From CAIMUS01 sp046347625 (GTDB lineage: Bacteria; Pseudomonadota; Gammaproteobacteria; Competibacterales; Competibacteraceae), in the NCBI GenBank assembly GCA_046347625.1, contig JAXMFU010000004.1, forward strand, positions 62,001-126,000: a DNA stretch of 64,000 nt, in the 5' to 3' direction. The translations under genes were made by a program, and so were the position numbers. Below the pieces are notes generated by a model. The model did not search any database. It saw nothing but the letters and a program-made list of their open reading frames with translations, and was not told the DNA's origin. Numbering within the stretch: position 1 is the first letter of the stretch; each line of letters starts with the position of its first letter. Positions 52,050 through 60,782 of this stretch are shown here, in pieces.

Positions 52050-52996
52050 ATGCATGAGGTAGCACTGCTTGAACCGGCGGTGCCGGTTCCGCTAGATCCG
52101 CGGCTGGCGGCGTTTGTGCATGCCGCCAGCGCCGCCAATACTCGCCTGGCCTACCAGAAGGATTTGCAGCGCTTTCTGACCTGGGGTGGGGTAGTTCCCT
52201 CCACGCCGGAGCAGGTGGCGGCTTATCTGGCGGCGCATGCTGACAGTCATGCGCCGGCATCGCTGGGCCGCTGGCTGGTGAGTCTAGGGCGGGCCCATAC
52301 CACCCAGGGGCTGGTGAATCCCTGCCAGAGTGAGTTGGTGCGCACTACCCTGCGGGGTATCCGCCGGCAGCGGGGGATGAGTCAGCGGCAGGTGGCGCCG
52401 GCGGTGCGCGACGAGGTGCTGTTGATGGTCGGCCAGTTGGGGGACAGTCTGCGCGACTGCCGCGATCGGGCCTTGCTGCTGATAGGCTTCGCCGGGGCGT
52501 TGCGGCGGTCGGAACTGGTGGCCTTGACCACGGCCGATGTCGCCTTTGTCGATCACGGCCTGACGCTGACGGTGCGCCGCTCCAAGACCGATCCACAGGG
52601 GCAGGGCCGTACCCTCGGGGTGCCCCGTGGGCCCGCGGCCCGGTCTGTCCCACCACGGCGCTGCGCACCTGGCTGGAACGGTCCGGCGGGGCGGCGGCGG
52701 ACACGCCTCTGCCCATCTTCCGCGCCATCGATCAACACGGTCATCTGGCCACCAAGGCGCTGACACCTTGCGCGGTGGCGTTGATCGTCAAGCGCTGTGC
52801 GGCCACGGCTGGCTTGCTGTCCGAAAATTATTCCGGTCATTCGCTGCGCGCCGGCTTTTGCACCACCGCCGCGGTGCAGGGTGCGCCCCAATGGAAAATC
52901 AAGAAGATCTCCGGCCATAAGTCCAATGCGGTGCTGGACCGCTATATCCGCGCGGCCCGGTTGTTCGAGGACAGTCCACTGGAGGGGATGTTTTGA
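52050..52996 (+). pseudogene. Tyrosine recombinase (phage-type integrase), frameshifted
   Basis: The N-terminal core-binding domain (SAANTRLAYQKDLQRFLTWG) and first catalytic half (LLIGFAGALRRSELVALTTA with Arg; LTVRRSKTDPQGQ with Lys) are in one frame. Near 52615-52640, in a GC-rich stretch (GGGGTGCCCCGTGGGCCCGC), the homologous reading moves to another frame: CPTTALRTWLERSGG, then GHSLRAGFCTTAAVQG (HxxR), KIKKISGHKSNAVLDRYIRA (His and Tyr), ending DSPLEGMF. The 947-nt span is not a multiple of three. All catalytic residues are present but split, so the enzyme is probably dead unless the shift is a sequencing or assembly error. Confidence 0.85.
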
Positions 52997-53132
52997 GCCG
53001 GTCGCTCCGCCTGCGGCTGCACCCTCTCGTTCACGGCGTTATGGTTGGCGCGCCGGGTACTCTACGACAACAGGCCCAAGGGGAGCGTGTGACCCCCTCC
53101 ACTTTTCCCGTAAACAGGGACACCTCAGGGAC

Positions 53133-53642
53133 TTGGCAGGCGTTGGTAGAGGGAAGCCAACCGGGGAGTATAACTACCGGGCCTGGCAGCCCAAACTCCG
53201 GCTGTTCTGGCAGTCGCCGTCACCCCGGGAGATTGCCGCCGTCAATGCCGGCCCGGCGGATTTCGGCTTGCTGGTCGAACCCCCGTTGATCGGGTTCCTC
53301 TATCACTTCGAGGGTGGTTGTTCCTGGTCGGATGCTTCCTACTCCTTCCATCGGGTTCCGTTGGAAGAGCAGCTCATCCCGGAATCCGCCCGGGCGAACG
53401 ACCCTGATCTGCTGGTGGTGATTCTGGTGGATGCCGCCACCGGCATCATCCGGGCGTTGCGCGTCGTTACCTTCAGTCCCCCGTTCACTGCCCTGCTGCG
53501 GCAGGCCATCCGGGCCCAAGCCGCGCAACCGTTCGATCAGCCGGCTTACGAGCAGGCGGTTCAAACCGCCTATCGGCGCTACCCGGATACGGACAGCATG
53601 GTGCGGGCCGCCGTGATTGTGGAACGCGGTGGCCGGCTATGA
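53133..53642 (+). CDS. Unknown conserved protein (start uncertain)
   Basis: About 169 aa; TTG at 53133 is the nearest possible start before recognisable protein, and the frame is open further upstream. YNYRAWQPKLRLFWQSPSPR, AVNAGPADFGLLVEPPLIGF, YHFEGGCSWSDASYSFHRVP, LLVVILVDAATGIIRALRVV and SPPFTALLRQAIRAQ are well-formed and non-repetitive, so this is a real gene. No family recognised. It follows the integrase remnant. Confidence 0.6.
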   Translation: MAGVGRGKPTGEYNYRAWQPKLRLFWQSPSPREIAAVNAGPADFGLLVEPPLIGFLYHFEGGCSWSDASYSFHRVPLEEQLIPESARANDPDLLVVILVDAATGIIRALRVVTFSPPFTALLRQAIRAQAAQPFDQPAYEQAVQTAYRRYPDTDSMVRAAVIVERGGRL

Positions 53643-53725
53643 GCGATTGAACTCTCTTGACCTTGGCCCCCGTTGGTCGCGGCCTCCGCTGTGGCCACCA
53701 GCCGCTGTTGCAGGAATGTCTGCTA

Positions 53726-53809
53726 TCAGGCCAGTACCAGCAGCAGGGTCAGCACACGGGACAGGAGCGCGGTGGCTAGGATCAGCACCCGTCCGGGGAT
53801 CATGTCCAT
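53726..53809 (-). CDS. Possible 27-aa hydrophobic peptide
   Basis: The frame reads MDMIPGRVLILATALLSRVL then TLLLVLA, a single membrane helix. It lies downstream of the 44-aa membrane protein gene on the same strand. Length and lack of a clear ribosome site make it uncertain. Confidence 0.25.
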   Translation of the reverse strand: MDMIPGRVLILATALLSRVLTLLLVLA

Positions 53810-53835
53810 TATCAGGCGATGGCAGGACCTGGCGC

Positions 53836-53970
53836 TCAGACCAGGAACGCGGCAAATCCTAAACCCAGACCCAGGGCGATGGGATCGACGCTGGACCAGC
53901 GCCGCCAAACCCCCAGCGTATCCAGCGTGAACACCACCACGGCGGCGATCAACAAAAGGCGTCTTGTCAT
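53836..53970 (-). CDS. 44-aa small membrane protein
   Basis: The frame reads MTRRLLLIAAVVVFTLDTLG, then VWRRWSSVDPIALGLGLGFA and AFLV. Two hydrophobic segments are separated by a charged turn. A CCAGGAG ribosome site stands eight bases before the ATG, which together with the even composition supports a real gene. It is immediately downstream of the EEP nuclease (29 bases, same strand) and could be co-expressed with it. Confidence 0.5.
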   Translation of the reverse strand: MTRRLLLIAAVVVFTLDTLGVWRRWSSVDPIALGLGLGFAAFLV

Positions 53971-54807
53971 TCGGCAGCTCCTGGCGAATAAGCGGTGCTC
54001 AGGTCAGTGCAGAGAAGGGGATATCGACAAATAGGGGACAGTGATCCGAAGCCTTGGGCTCATTCTCCCCGACCCCGTCGAAGCGGGGACCGCTGTAATC
54101 CTCGGCACGATAGGGCAGGCCCTTGCGCATGATCCCGGGCTTGGGTTCGCCAGCCCGTTTATCGAATGCCTTGCCGGGCAACAGGTAATCGAGTTGCTTG
54201 GTTTTCTCACCGCGCTTGCCGCCGGCGAAGTAATGGGTCCAGCGTTCCGCCGCCGGCAGACGGTCAACCAGGTTGACCAACTGGGGATGCGCCACCAGCG
54301 GTTTCAGCGCGGTTTTCCCCTCCAGGTAGTCATTGAAATCACCCAGTACGACAAAGTTGCCCTGATAACGGGTCGGTTTCCAGGCGGCATCGATCAGCTC
54401 GGCGACGCGCTGGACTTGCTCCAGGCGTCGTTCATAAGTCTCCTCGCGGGTGTCGATCATCGATTTGAAGTGATTGACGTAAACCGTGAGCACCTTGCCA
54501 TTCAGGTCGAATTCCACCTCCAGGCAGTCCCGGGAAAAGAGGGGAGCAGTATTGTCGGCGTTGCGCTCGTGGCGATGGGTGCGCAGATTCCGGAGGGGAA
54601 ACCGGCTCAGCACGGCAATATCGATCTGGCGTGGGTCGTTGCCGTCAATCACCAGCCGGTGCCGGTAGCCTTGCCCGGCCAGGTAGCGGGCATTGAACAT
54701 GTCCAGCAGCAGTAGATTCTCTACTTCCTGAAGGGCGATGATATCGGCATCGACTTCCTTGATGGCCTGCGCCGTCAAGCGTTTCTCGGTTTCGTCGTAG
54801 ATCTCGA

Positions 54808-56542
54808 GTAACTTCTCAATAACCCCTGGCAACCTGACTACCCGGCCAGGGAATTGGCGTGTTGGCGGATGAGTACAGGCAAAGGTGGAATGGCTTGATC
54901 CCCTTGAATCCGGTCAAGCAGATAATGCCAAAACGATAGACCCAGTTTGCGGCAGGTTTTCTTGAGGCTGAGGAAGGTATCGCGACACTGTCGCCCCACA
55001 TCACTTCGAGTACCCCCACTGATCTTTTTGCGGATGACTTGTTCGCGGATATCGCGTTCGCTGCCATTGGTGTGGAGCGGTACCTCCGGCCGCTTCAGCA
55101 CCAGTAGCAACTCCTGCCGGTTTCGATACCGCCGTCGCAAGGCTAAGTCTAGACTGGTATACCCGGTTTTCTGCCGGAAGACCGTGTCGAAGCGGGCCGC
55201 CAGTTCTTCTCGCTGGCTATCGTCCGGCTGGCAGCCATAGGCTTTGAGGTCTTTGTACAGGGTCCAGATCTCCCCACGCACGCGCTCCACGGCCGCTTGG
55301 CTTTCGCGGGCCGCCAGGGTTGAGCTTGTGAATCGTCCGCTCGGCGTGAACCCAGCACAGACCATGGAGCAACAACGGCACGGCGAACTGGCCGGCATCG
55401 TCGCTGATGATGGCCCGTTGCTTCCAGTGCGCCTCTTGCAGCAAGTGGCCCACCAGAAGCCCTTCCGTCGCCATCCGGACATGGCGCTCCTCCTGAATCT
55501 CAAGCCCCTGTAAAGGCGTTTTCCAGGCGGCCTCGTGCTCGAAATGGCACACCGGCAAGTCGGCCAGGACCTCTCGTATTGCCGCCGGCAAACCCTGCTG
55601 TGCCATAGAGGCATACGCGTCTTCGGTCAGTTGGCGGTCTTGCCGTCCCGCCTGCAACCAGCGTAGGAAATTCACCCGGCTTTTCGGTTCCGTGCTCTCG
55701 AACCAGGCGAAAAAGTCATTGCCCATCTGCCTGGTATAGCCGTTCTTGCCCGGGTGCTGCGCCCCGGTATCGTCCACCGTAATCGCCGCCGAGACGGCCA
55801 GTCCAGTCTGTCACAGCGCCGTTTTTTCTTGCAGAAACCCATCCTGGCCGTAGCTCAGCAGCGCGTCGATTGGCCCGGTCGAAATAGCGATCCCGCACTC
55901 GTTCAGCATTGCCTTTAACAGCGGCGGCGGCATGCGGCCATGAGGGTGCAAGTACCACAGCGTCGCTTTCAGCGTGGGACCGAAATGCCCATCCACCCAT
56001 GCCGGCAGTTCCCCGCGCCGGTACGCGCGCCTTCCGGCGTTTGCCAGCATTCCACCAGAAACCGCGTATTCCACGCTTCCAGCACCCGTTCCTGCACCAC
56101 ATAGGGCTCATAGCCCCGCCACCGGGAGCCTTCAGGAATCGCCCGCGGTGGACATCTGATTTCCTGATGAATTTGGAGGGCCACCGTCTTGCTCCGCTTC
56201 GCCGAACCCGGTCGCTTGGGTACCGCGTCGTCGGCCCCTTCCCCGCTGGGGGCTGATGCCGACTCCTTGCCTGTTGCCGCTTCCATTCGGCTCGGCTTAA
56301 GTTTCAGACGGGCCTTTTCTCCCTTCAAGATAGCAATCTCATCCTTCAAACGCCCGATCTCTTCATCCTGCTGCTGGATCGTTTCCCTCAGCTTCTCAAT
56401 GAGTCCCAGCAACACCACCACCCAGGGCGTCTGTTCGTCCGCCGGTACGTCTGGAAAAGGAGGGAGCTTCTTCATAGGGTCATTTAATACCACAAGTCGG
56501 GGCCGTTGGGCAGGGGGTTGCCAGAGGTTATTGAGAAGTTAC
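54808..56542 (-). mobile_element. IS66-family insertion (decayed) with 8-bp duplication
   Basis: Terminal repeats GTAACTTCTCAATAACC (54808 onward, continuing CCTGGCAACC) are matched by the complement at 56516-56542 with one mismatch in 27. The flanking direct repeat is GATCTCGA (54800-54807 and 56543-56550), the 8 bp expected of IS66. The element is 1735 bp and carries only a damaged tnpC-like transposase; tnpA and tnpB are absent, as in the short ISBst12-type members of this family. Confidence 0.9.
54838..56493 (-). pseudogene. IS66-family TnpC-like transposase, multiply broken
   Basis: The N-terminus MKKLPPFPDVPADEQTPWVV with a coiled coil (IEKLRETIQQQDEEIGRLKD) starts at 56493. The reading shifts frame near 56040-56070, meets an in-frame TGA at 55811-55813 and shifts again near 55310. 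Segments TVDDTGAQHPGKNGYTRQMG, ISDDAGQFAVPLLLHGLCWV, HAERTIHKLNP and VPLHTNGSERDIREQVIRKK show the DDE region and the conserved C-terminus. The remaining frames cannot give a full protein. Confidence 0.85.
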
Positions 56543-56671
56543 GATCTCGAAGGCTAAGTCATTGATGGTGAAGCCATCGCTGGTGCGGGGATCAAAGTTC
56601 TTGCGGAAGCGGTAACGGGCGAACAGATTCTCGGTATTAAAGGTAGCCAGGCGGAAGGTATCTTTGGCCAT

Positions 56672-57170
56672 CGCTGCGTTCTCCTGTCGGTGGTAGCGGG
56701 TGGAGGTGTCAGTTTACCTGAGGGGGTGATAAGGTACACGCTGTGCACTTCGCTGGGTGCAACCTCAAGCAGCGCCTTACAGTGAATAAGTTGCCGGCAT
56801 CGGTCCGGCCCCCGCTGTCAACCTCCTGTCAGATCCGGGGTACCAGAGGTATCACAACCAGTAGAACGGAAAATTACTCCAAGAATTTTTCATGTGATTT
56901 TTCAAAGGCATGGGCGTTACGAAGAATAGAGGGCTGGTAAACGCAGATCCGCGGCACAATCCAATAGGTCCATGAACCTGCATTGATTCAGGGTTTATGG
57001 AATTTGATTTACAGACCAGTTGATGCCCCCATTTTAATGATTTACATGGACTTTTTGCGCATTGAAGTGGTGAGTCCATAACTCATCTGTTTTGTGGACT
57101 GGTCAATCCCACGAGTCTTACAGTAATTGGATCACACGCCATTTAGCTACGGAAACTATCGCTAAGGTAT
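56672..57170. other. Gene-free stretch upstream of the EEP gene
   Basis: The stretch carries the AGGAGA ribosome site of the EEP gene at its left end. The rest drops in GC towards the right and holds no credible gene; short open frames are unrelated to any pattern I know. Confidence 0.4.
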
Positions 57171-57259
57171 TATACGCTTAATTTATTACGCTAAATATTT
57201 GGCATATAAAATACAATATACGCCTAATAGTGGGCACTTAGTCCACATATACGCCTAAT
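57171..57259. repeat. Three direct repeats TATACGCYTAAT in AT-rich DNA
   Basis: Copies are at 57171-57182, 57217-57228 and 57248-57259 (the last two identical), with a partial inverted copy (GCGTATAAT) near 57290. The surroundings (57130-57380) are the most AT-rich of the right half. They could be protein-binding sites or remnants of another origin; spacing (46 and 31 bp) is not regular. Confidence 0.45.
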
Positions 57260-57396
57260 TTCTGGCCAGTAGATGATAAAAAGTTATGCGTATAATATTG
57301 GATTTTGGACAAATTTGGTTGTTTCCACAGCAACCGTATAAATATCAAGTGCTTGAAGAGATTATGATTTCAGCACCCCCACTTGTGTCTCTGGAG

Positions 57397-57450
57397 AATT
57401 AACCGGCAGTTTGAGCATAAACTGTAAATTGCTCAAACTGCCGGTTAATT
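57397..57450. repeat. Perfect 21-bp inverted repeat, 12-base loop
   Basis: AATTAACCGGCAGTTTGAGCA (57397-57417) is exactly complementary to 57430-57450. No T run follows on either side. It is the strongest hairpin of the window. Possible explanations are a bidirectional transcription barrier, a recombination or replication site, or a non-coding RNA. Nothing coding lies within 200 bp. Confidence 0.7.
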
Positions 57451-57699
57451 CCGACACGTGTAGCACGTTGATTTTCCAAAAGATTATAACTTGTTGATAT
57501 GATTCTAAGTTGAATGTAAACCACACATATAACAGTATAATTCAAAGACGCATATTTTGTCCAAAGTCCAAATAATACGTTAGTGATAGTTTTAGAATGT
57601 ATGTGCGGTAAAGGCCTGTTCGCGACAGAGCCGTTATCGCAGAGTAGTTGACAATTGGAACTGCAGGATTCCATCTGTCGGATTTATGGGGTAGGCGGA

Positions 57700-58002
57700 G
57701 CCGAGTTTGTGTTTGTCAAGTGTATCGATTGCCTTACGTGGGGAACTTGCGGCTGGATAACTTCCTGACAGAAGCTGGCACCCTGGATAGCCATGATCAT
57801 CGTTTGGGCCACAGCCGGTGTAGCCGGTGTAGCCTGGATGGAGCGGAGCTTGCGAAGCGTAATGCAGGTTCTTCCGGCTGGCCGGAATGATGATCATAGC
57901 CCCCTGGATTATGGTCTAGACCTTGAGGGGATTTTGGGAATGGATTTCCTGCTTCAGGTCAAAGCCAAGATCAATCTGGCCAGACTCACCGTATCCTCAT
58001 GA
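57700..58002 (+). pseudogene. Aspartyl-protease-like (retropepsin-type) C-terminal fragment
   Basis: Frame pieces YRLPYVGNLRLDNFLTEAGT-LDSHDH and SPLDYGLDLEGILGMDFLLQ-VKAKINLARLTVSS join in frame when a 97-bp repeat insertion (57801-57897) is removed. The joined text resembles the C-terminal half of bacterial gag-type aspartyl proteases (conserved I-L-G-M-D-F-L). The N-terminal half with the catalytic D-T-G is missing. Confidence 0.5.
57801..57897. mobile_element. 97-bp REP/MITE-like insertion with 8-bp duplication
   Basis: Bounded by ATGATCAT on both sides (57793-57800 before it, 57890-57897 as its last copy). The inner ends GGCCACAGCCGG and CCGGCTGGCC are imperfect inverted repeats, and the core GTAGCCTGGATGGAGCGGAGC is of a common dispersed-repeat type. 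Deleting it restores a continuous reading frame, which argues for insertion. Confidence 0.55.
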
Positions 58003-58045
58003 GGCACTCACTGCGGGAATAGCCGGTAAGTTTTCTTTTAACCGC

Positions 58046-58795
58046 TCAGAGCAAGGTTAATTGAGGACCTAACGCTCTGAGTGCTTCAAAAGCCTGTGGC
58101 ATACCATCCCACTGCCGGCCCTCTAACAGTCGGCCTGTTCGTTTTCTGTTAACACCACCCCATTGTTTAAAGAAAAATGGGACACCAGCCACTGCACACT
58201 GTTCACGAACGGTAATAACCCATTCTTTTTGCATTGGCCTGGCGCCAGACCCCGACTCACCGCCCACAATCACCCAATCAATCCCTATAAGATTTAAATT
58301 AGGCAACGGCCCCAATAGTGGTTCCAGTGATAAGAATTTGATATGGGCATCTGTATTGCGCAGATGATCAATCCGAAAAGTATATTTATCGGTTTCGACG
58401 CTGACACCCATCCAGACATTAGATGGCCAATCGATGAATGAACTGACTGTCTCCAGCCGTTCAGCGCGCTTGGTCAATACTTGAAATTGATGCCAGTGGG
58501 CGCTGCGCATAATGGCAAAGACCTGCTGGATGTACTCTTCAGGGACGTCATCCTGGAAGAGGTCGCTCATGGAATTGACAAAAATGATTTGTGGCTTCTT
58601 CCAAGATAGAGGCAACGCCAGCACCCGAGGATGCAGGGTCAAGCGAAAACCGTTCTGATAGTTCGGTTGTCCCATCGCTTGTAACCGCAGGGCCATCCGC
58701 TCGGCATAGCAATGTTTGCACCCTGGGCTGATCTTCTGACAACCGGTCAATGGATTCCAGGTCGATTCCGTCCATTCGATGGAGGACCGCGCCAT
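58046..58795 (-). CDS. DUF5131 (phage Gp37/Gp68-like) three-Cys protein
   Basis: 249 aa. SSIEWTESTWNPLTGCQKIS followed by PGCKHCYAERMALRLQAM carries the three-Cys motif (C-x6-C-x2-C) that looks like a radical-SAM variant. IIFVNSMSDLFQDDVPEEYI, FQVLTKRAERLETV, WMGVSVETDKYTFRIDHLRN and IDWVIVGGESGSGARPM are hallmark DUF5131 segments. Such proteins occur beside TcmP partners in phages and defence-rich regions; the activity is unknown. The upstream TcmP gene ends four bases before its start. The gene is intact, while TcmP is truncated. Confidence 0.9.
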   Translation of the reverse strand: MARSSIEWTESTWNPLTGCQKISPGCKHCYAERMALRLQAMGQPNYQNGFRLTLHPRVLALPLSWKKPQIIFVNSMSDLFQDDVPEEYIQQVFAIMRSAHWHQFQVLTKRAERLETVSSFIDWPSNVWMGVSVETDKYTFRIDHLRNTDAHIKFLSLEPLLGPLPNLNLIGIDWVIVGGESGSGARPMQKEWVITVREQCAVAGVPFFFKQWGGVNRKRTGRLLEGRQWDGMPQAFEALRALGPQLTLL

Positions 58796-58799
58796 AGAG

Positions 58800-59655
58800 C
58801 TACCTCTTTGGTGGAAATGTCACGCTAACGTTATCTGCAAAGGTATTCTTGTGCCGTTGCGCCGCTGTCGGTACTGCGGTAAGTCTGCCTTCCTGCTCCA
58901 ATTTTAACAGGGCATCTTTGTCGTTCTTTTTGATAAACGGTCTATCGACATGGTGCTGCTCGTAGATCTGCTGCATGGTGAGTTTCCGGCCGGCAAACGC
59001 TTGCAATAGTAGGTCGCACAGCTCATCCAATGGCCGACTTAGCTCAAAGAGCAGCCCCTGGCGCTGGCGTGCCGGGTTATACTCAAACGAGGGAACACCC
59101 TGCTCGGTGCTGGTACTCTCTCTGGCCATGATATCTTTCATGATTCCATAACCGCGGACATGCTTGCTGACAAAAATCAAGTGATGGCTGGTACGAGCAC
59201 CACTGTCGGTTCTGAAACGAAAGGGTAATACATAACGTCCACCCATTTCCTTTAAGGCTTCACTGATGGCCTCGACAATCGCTAATTCCCTCTCGGCAGG
59301 TGGCAAATCTCTTAACTCATTGCGCAACCGCTCTGCCCGGTCCTTTTCAAACAGTGCATTCATGTGCTCCTCAACGAATTCATTCGGTAATCCCATGCTG
59401 ATTCGATTGTAATTGAAGAAAAACAGCGCATCGCATCCCCAATTCTTGAGTACCGAGTTTATCAATCGCAACGACAAGCCTTTATATCCCCAGGGGTTTA
59501 CGAAGAAGAATGTTGGTATCAGTCGCATCGACTCGAACAGTTGGACAATTCGTTCGCCAACTTCTTCGTTATATACGATGGGTCGGTGACGAAGTCTGTT
59601 GATATCGGGAAAAGTGTCGATAGCTTCCTGTAATGAACGGCTGTTATCCGCACTT
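58800..59655 (-). pseudogene. tcmP: Three-Cys-motif partner protein TcmP, N-terminus lost
   Basis: The open frame begins after a stop at ~59656 with SRSLQEAIDTFPDINRLRHR and runs through LIPTFFFVNPWGYKGLSLRL, NWGCDALFFFNYNRISMGLP and VRGYGIMKDIMARESTSTEQ, typical of TcmP. Normal TcmP has ~80-100 more residues at the N-terminus (H-x-I-L-x-x-Y and FIDGFAGPG motifs), which are absent. An ATG at 59528 could still yield 242 residues. It is paired with the following DUF5131 gene. The break adjoins an unrelated fragment on the other strand. Confidence 0.8.
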
Positions 59656-59664
59656 TAACAGTGG

Positions 59665-59820
59665 GATTTACTGAGCCAAAAGCTGGCTGCTTTGGAGAAG
59701 CAATTGGTACTCGAAACTCGAGTCGAGGAAAAATTGCGTTTGCAACACCTGATCATTAATACCAGAGCCGAGATTGATCGGATTGAGTCTGACCTCGATA
59801 GTATTGAGCAGAACGCGTAG
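59665..59820 (+). pseudogene. Coiled-coil C-terminal fragment (effector-associated-domain-like)
   Basis: An open frame without start reads LSQKLAALEKQLVLETRVEE then KLRLQHLIINTRAEIDRIES and DLDSIEQNA. The pattern is that of small helical effector-associated domains at the ends of STAND-type immune proteins. The parent gene is absent. It abuts the truncated TcmP end, marking a recombination junction at ~59656-59665. Confidence 0.4.
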
Positions 59821-59892
59821 CATGAGTAGCATGAGTCGATTGTTGGGACTATCGGGTCATAGTGCACAAAGCGAATCTGCCAAGCGATCATT

Positions 59893-60396
59893 CTATGGCG
59901 ACAGCGTCCCCAGCGGAATGAACAAGCGCCCCGGCATGCCGGGCAATGGTTGGAAGCCATATTTCTCGTAGAATGACTGTGCCCGTGCATTGATGGCATC
60001 CACGACAACCGCATAGACCGCAATGGCAGTGCTGGCTGACAAGGTCCGTGTCAGCGCATCCATCAGCAAATACTTGCCAAGCTCTTGACCCTGGTAGCGT
60101 TGATCAACCGCTAAACGTCCAATCAGGGCCGCAGGCAGTGGGTATTTAGGGAGTTTGCGCGCCAGGTCAGGAGGTAAAGTGCGGGCTTCGACAGCGGCTG
60201 CGCTTAAGGTGTAGAAGCCCAGAATAGCGGCTGGATCAGCCGCCGTCGCCACGAAGACCCGGGTGATATGGCGGCGGATGTCCTGGGTGGCTTGGCGGCG
60301 GATATAGTTGTCCAGCGACGGCTCGCCACAGGAAAAGGACAGCCGGTCGTGATGGGCACCAAGCGGTTGGATGAGAGGCGGGGTCCGCAGGGGCAT
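59893..60396 (-). CDS. GNAT toxin (TacT-like acetyltransferase)
   Basis: 167 aa. LSFSCGEPSLDNYIRRQATQ at the N-terminus, RVFVATAADPAAILGFYTLS, then the acetyl-CoA loop GRLAVDQRYQGQELGKYLLM (Q/R-x-x-G-x-x-L/A) and the catalytic Tyr region RAQSFYEKYGFQPLP are typical of TacT/AtaT-class GNAT toxins, which acetylate aminoacyl-tRNA. It is encoded directly after a DUF1778 antitoxin with no gap, the standard order. Confidence 0.9.
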   Translation of the reverse strand: MPLRTPPLIQPLGAHHDRLSFSCGEPSLDNYIRRQATQDIRRHITRVFVATAADPAAILGFYTLSAAAVEARTLPPDLARKLPKYPLPAALIGRLAVDQRYQGQELGKYLLMDALTRTLSASTAIAVYAVVVDAINARAQSFYEKYGFQPLPGMPGRLFIPLGTLSP

Positions 60397-60678
60397 CTAT
60401 GGATTGAGCGCGTCATACCACTTCAGCGCATTGCGTAAGGCTTGGTTAGGTTGCGGTGGATTCAGGATCGCCTCGAAAAAAACGTCCCGATCCTGATCGC
60501 TGAGAACGATAGGTTCATGGGTGGCAATGACGTGCTCGGCGATTTGTAACGCGTGACTCAGCACGAAGTTGGAAACCGATTGGCGAGAGTAGGCGGCAGC
60601 GCGCTCCAGCTTCTGCTTGGCGGCAGCGTCAAGGCGTAAGTGGATACGCGCTGTCTTGGTCGCGAGGGTTCTAGCCAT
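60397..60678 (-). CDS. DUF1778 antitoxin (TacA-like, ribbon-helix-helix)
   Basis: 93 aa from the ATG before ARTLATKTARIHLRLDAAAK; a longer start at 60738 is unlikely. The RHH pattern (IHLRLDAAAKQKLERAAAYS, RQSVSNFVLSHALQIAEHVI) and the toxin-neutralising tail (IVLSDQDRDVFFEAILNPPQ, NQALRNALKWYD) are diagnostic of DUF1778. It should repress its own operon together with the GNAT toxin. The stop codon directly precedes the toxin start. Confidence 0.9.
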   Translation of the reverse strand: MARTLATKTARIHLRLDAAAKQKLERAAAYSRQSVSNFVLSHALQIAEHVIATHEPIVLSDQDRDVFFEAILNPPQPNQALRNALKWYDALNP

Positions 60679-60782
60679 GGAATGCGCTCCGGTCAGGTGG
60701 TATGGTAAGGTTGCTATATGTATGCCGTACCGATGCACAATGCAAGGGGTATGCTATCTGAGGGACCCATCACCAGAAATCT

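Larger units (their letters stand above)
53999..56671 (-). pseudogene. Endonuclease/exonuclease/phosphatase (EEP) family protein split by IS66
   Basis: The 5' part (56671-56551) reads MAKDTFRLATFNTENLFARY and FRKNFDPRTSDGFTINDLAF. The 3' part (from 54807) continues YDETEKRLTAQAIKEVDADI and IALQEVENLLLLD. Removing the IS66 element and one 8-bp repeat gives 930 nt, 309 aa, in one frame. EEP catalytic motifs are all present: FNTENLF, LQEVEN, VNHFKS, VVLGDFND, LDYLLPG and SDHCPLFV. It would be a Mg-dependent nuclease or phosphatase of unknown substrate. AGGAGA precedes the original ATG. The 3' part alone lacks the first metal ligand (Asn) and is presumed inactive. Confidence 0.9.
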
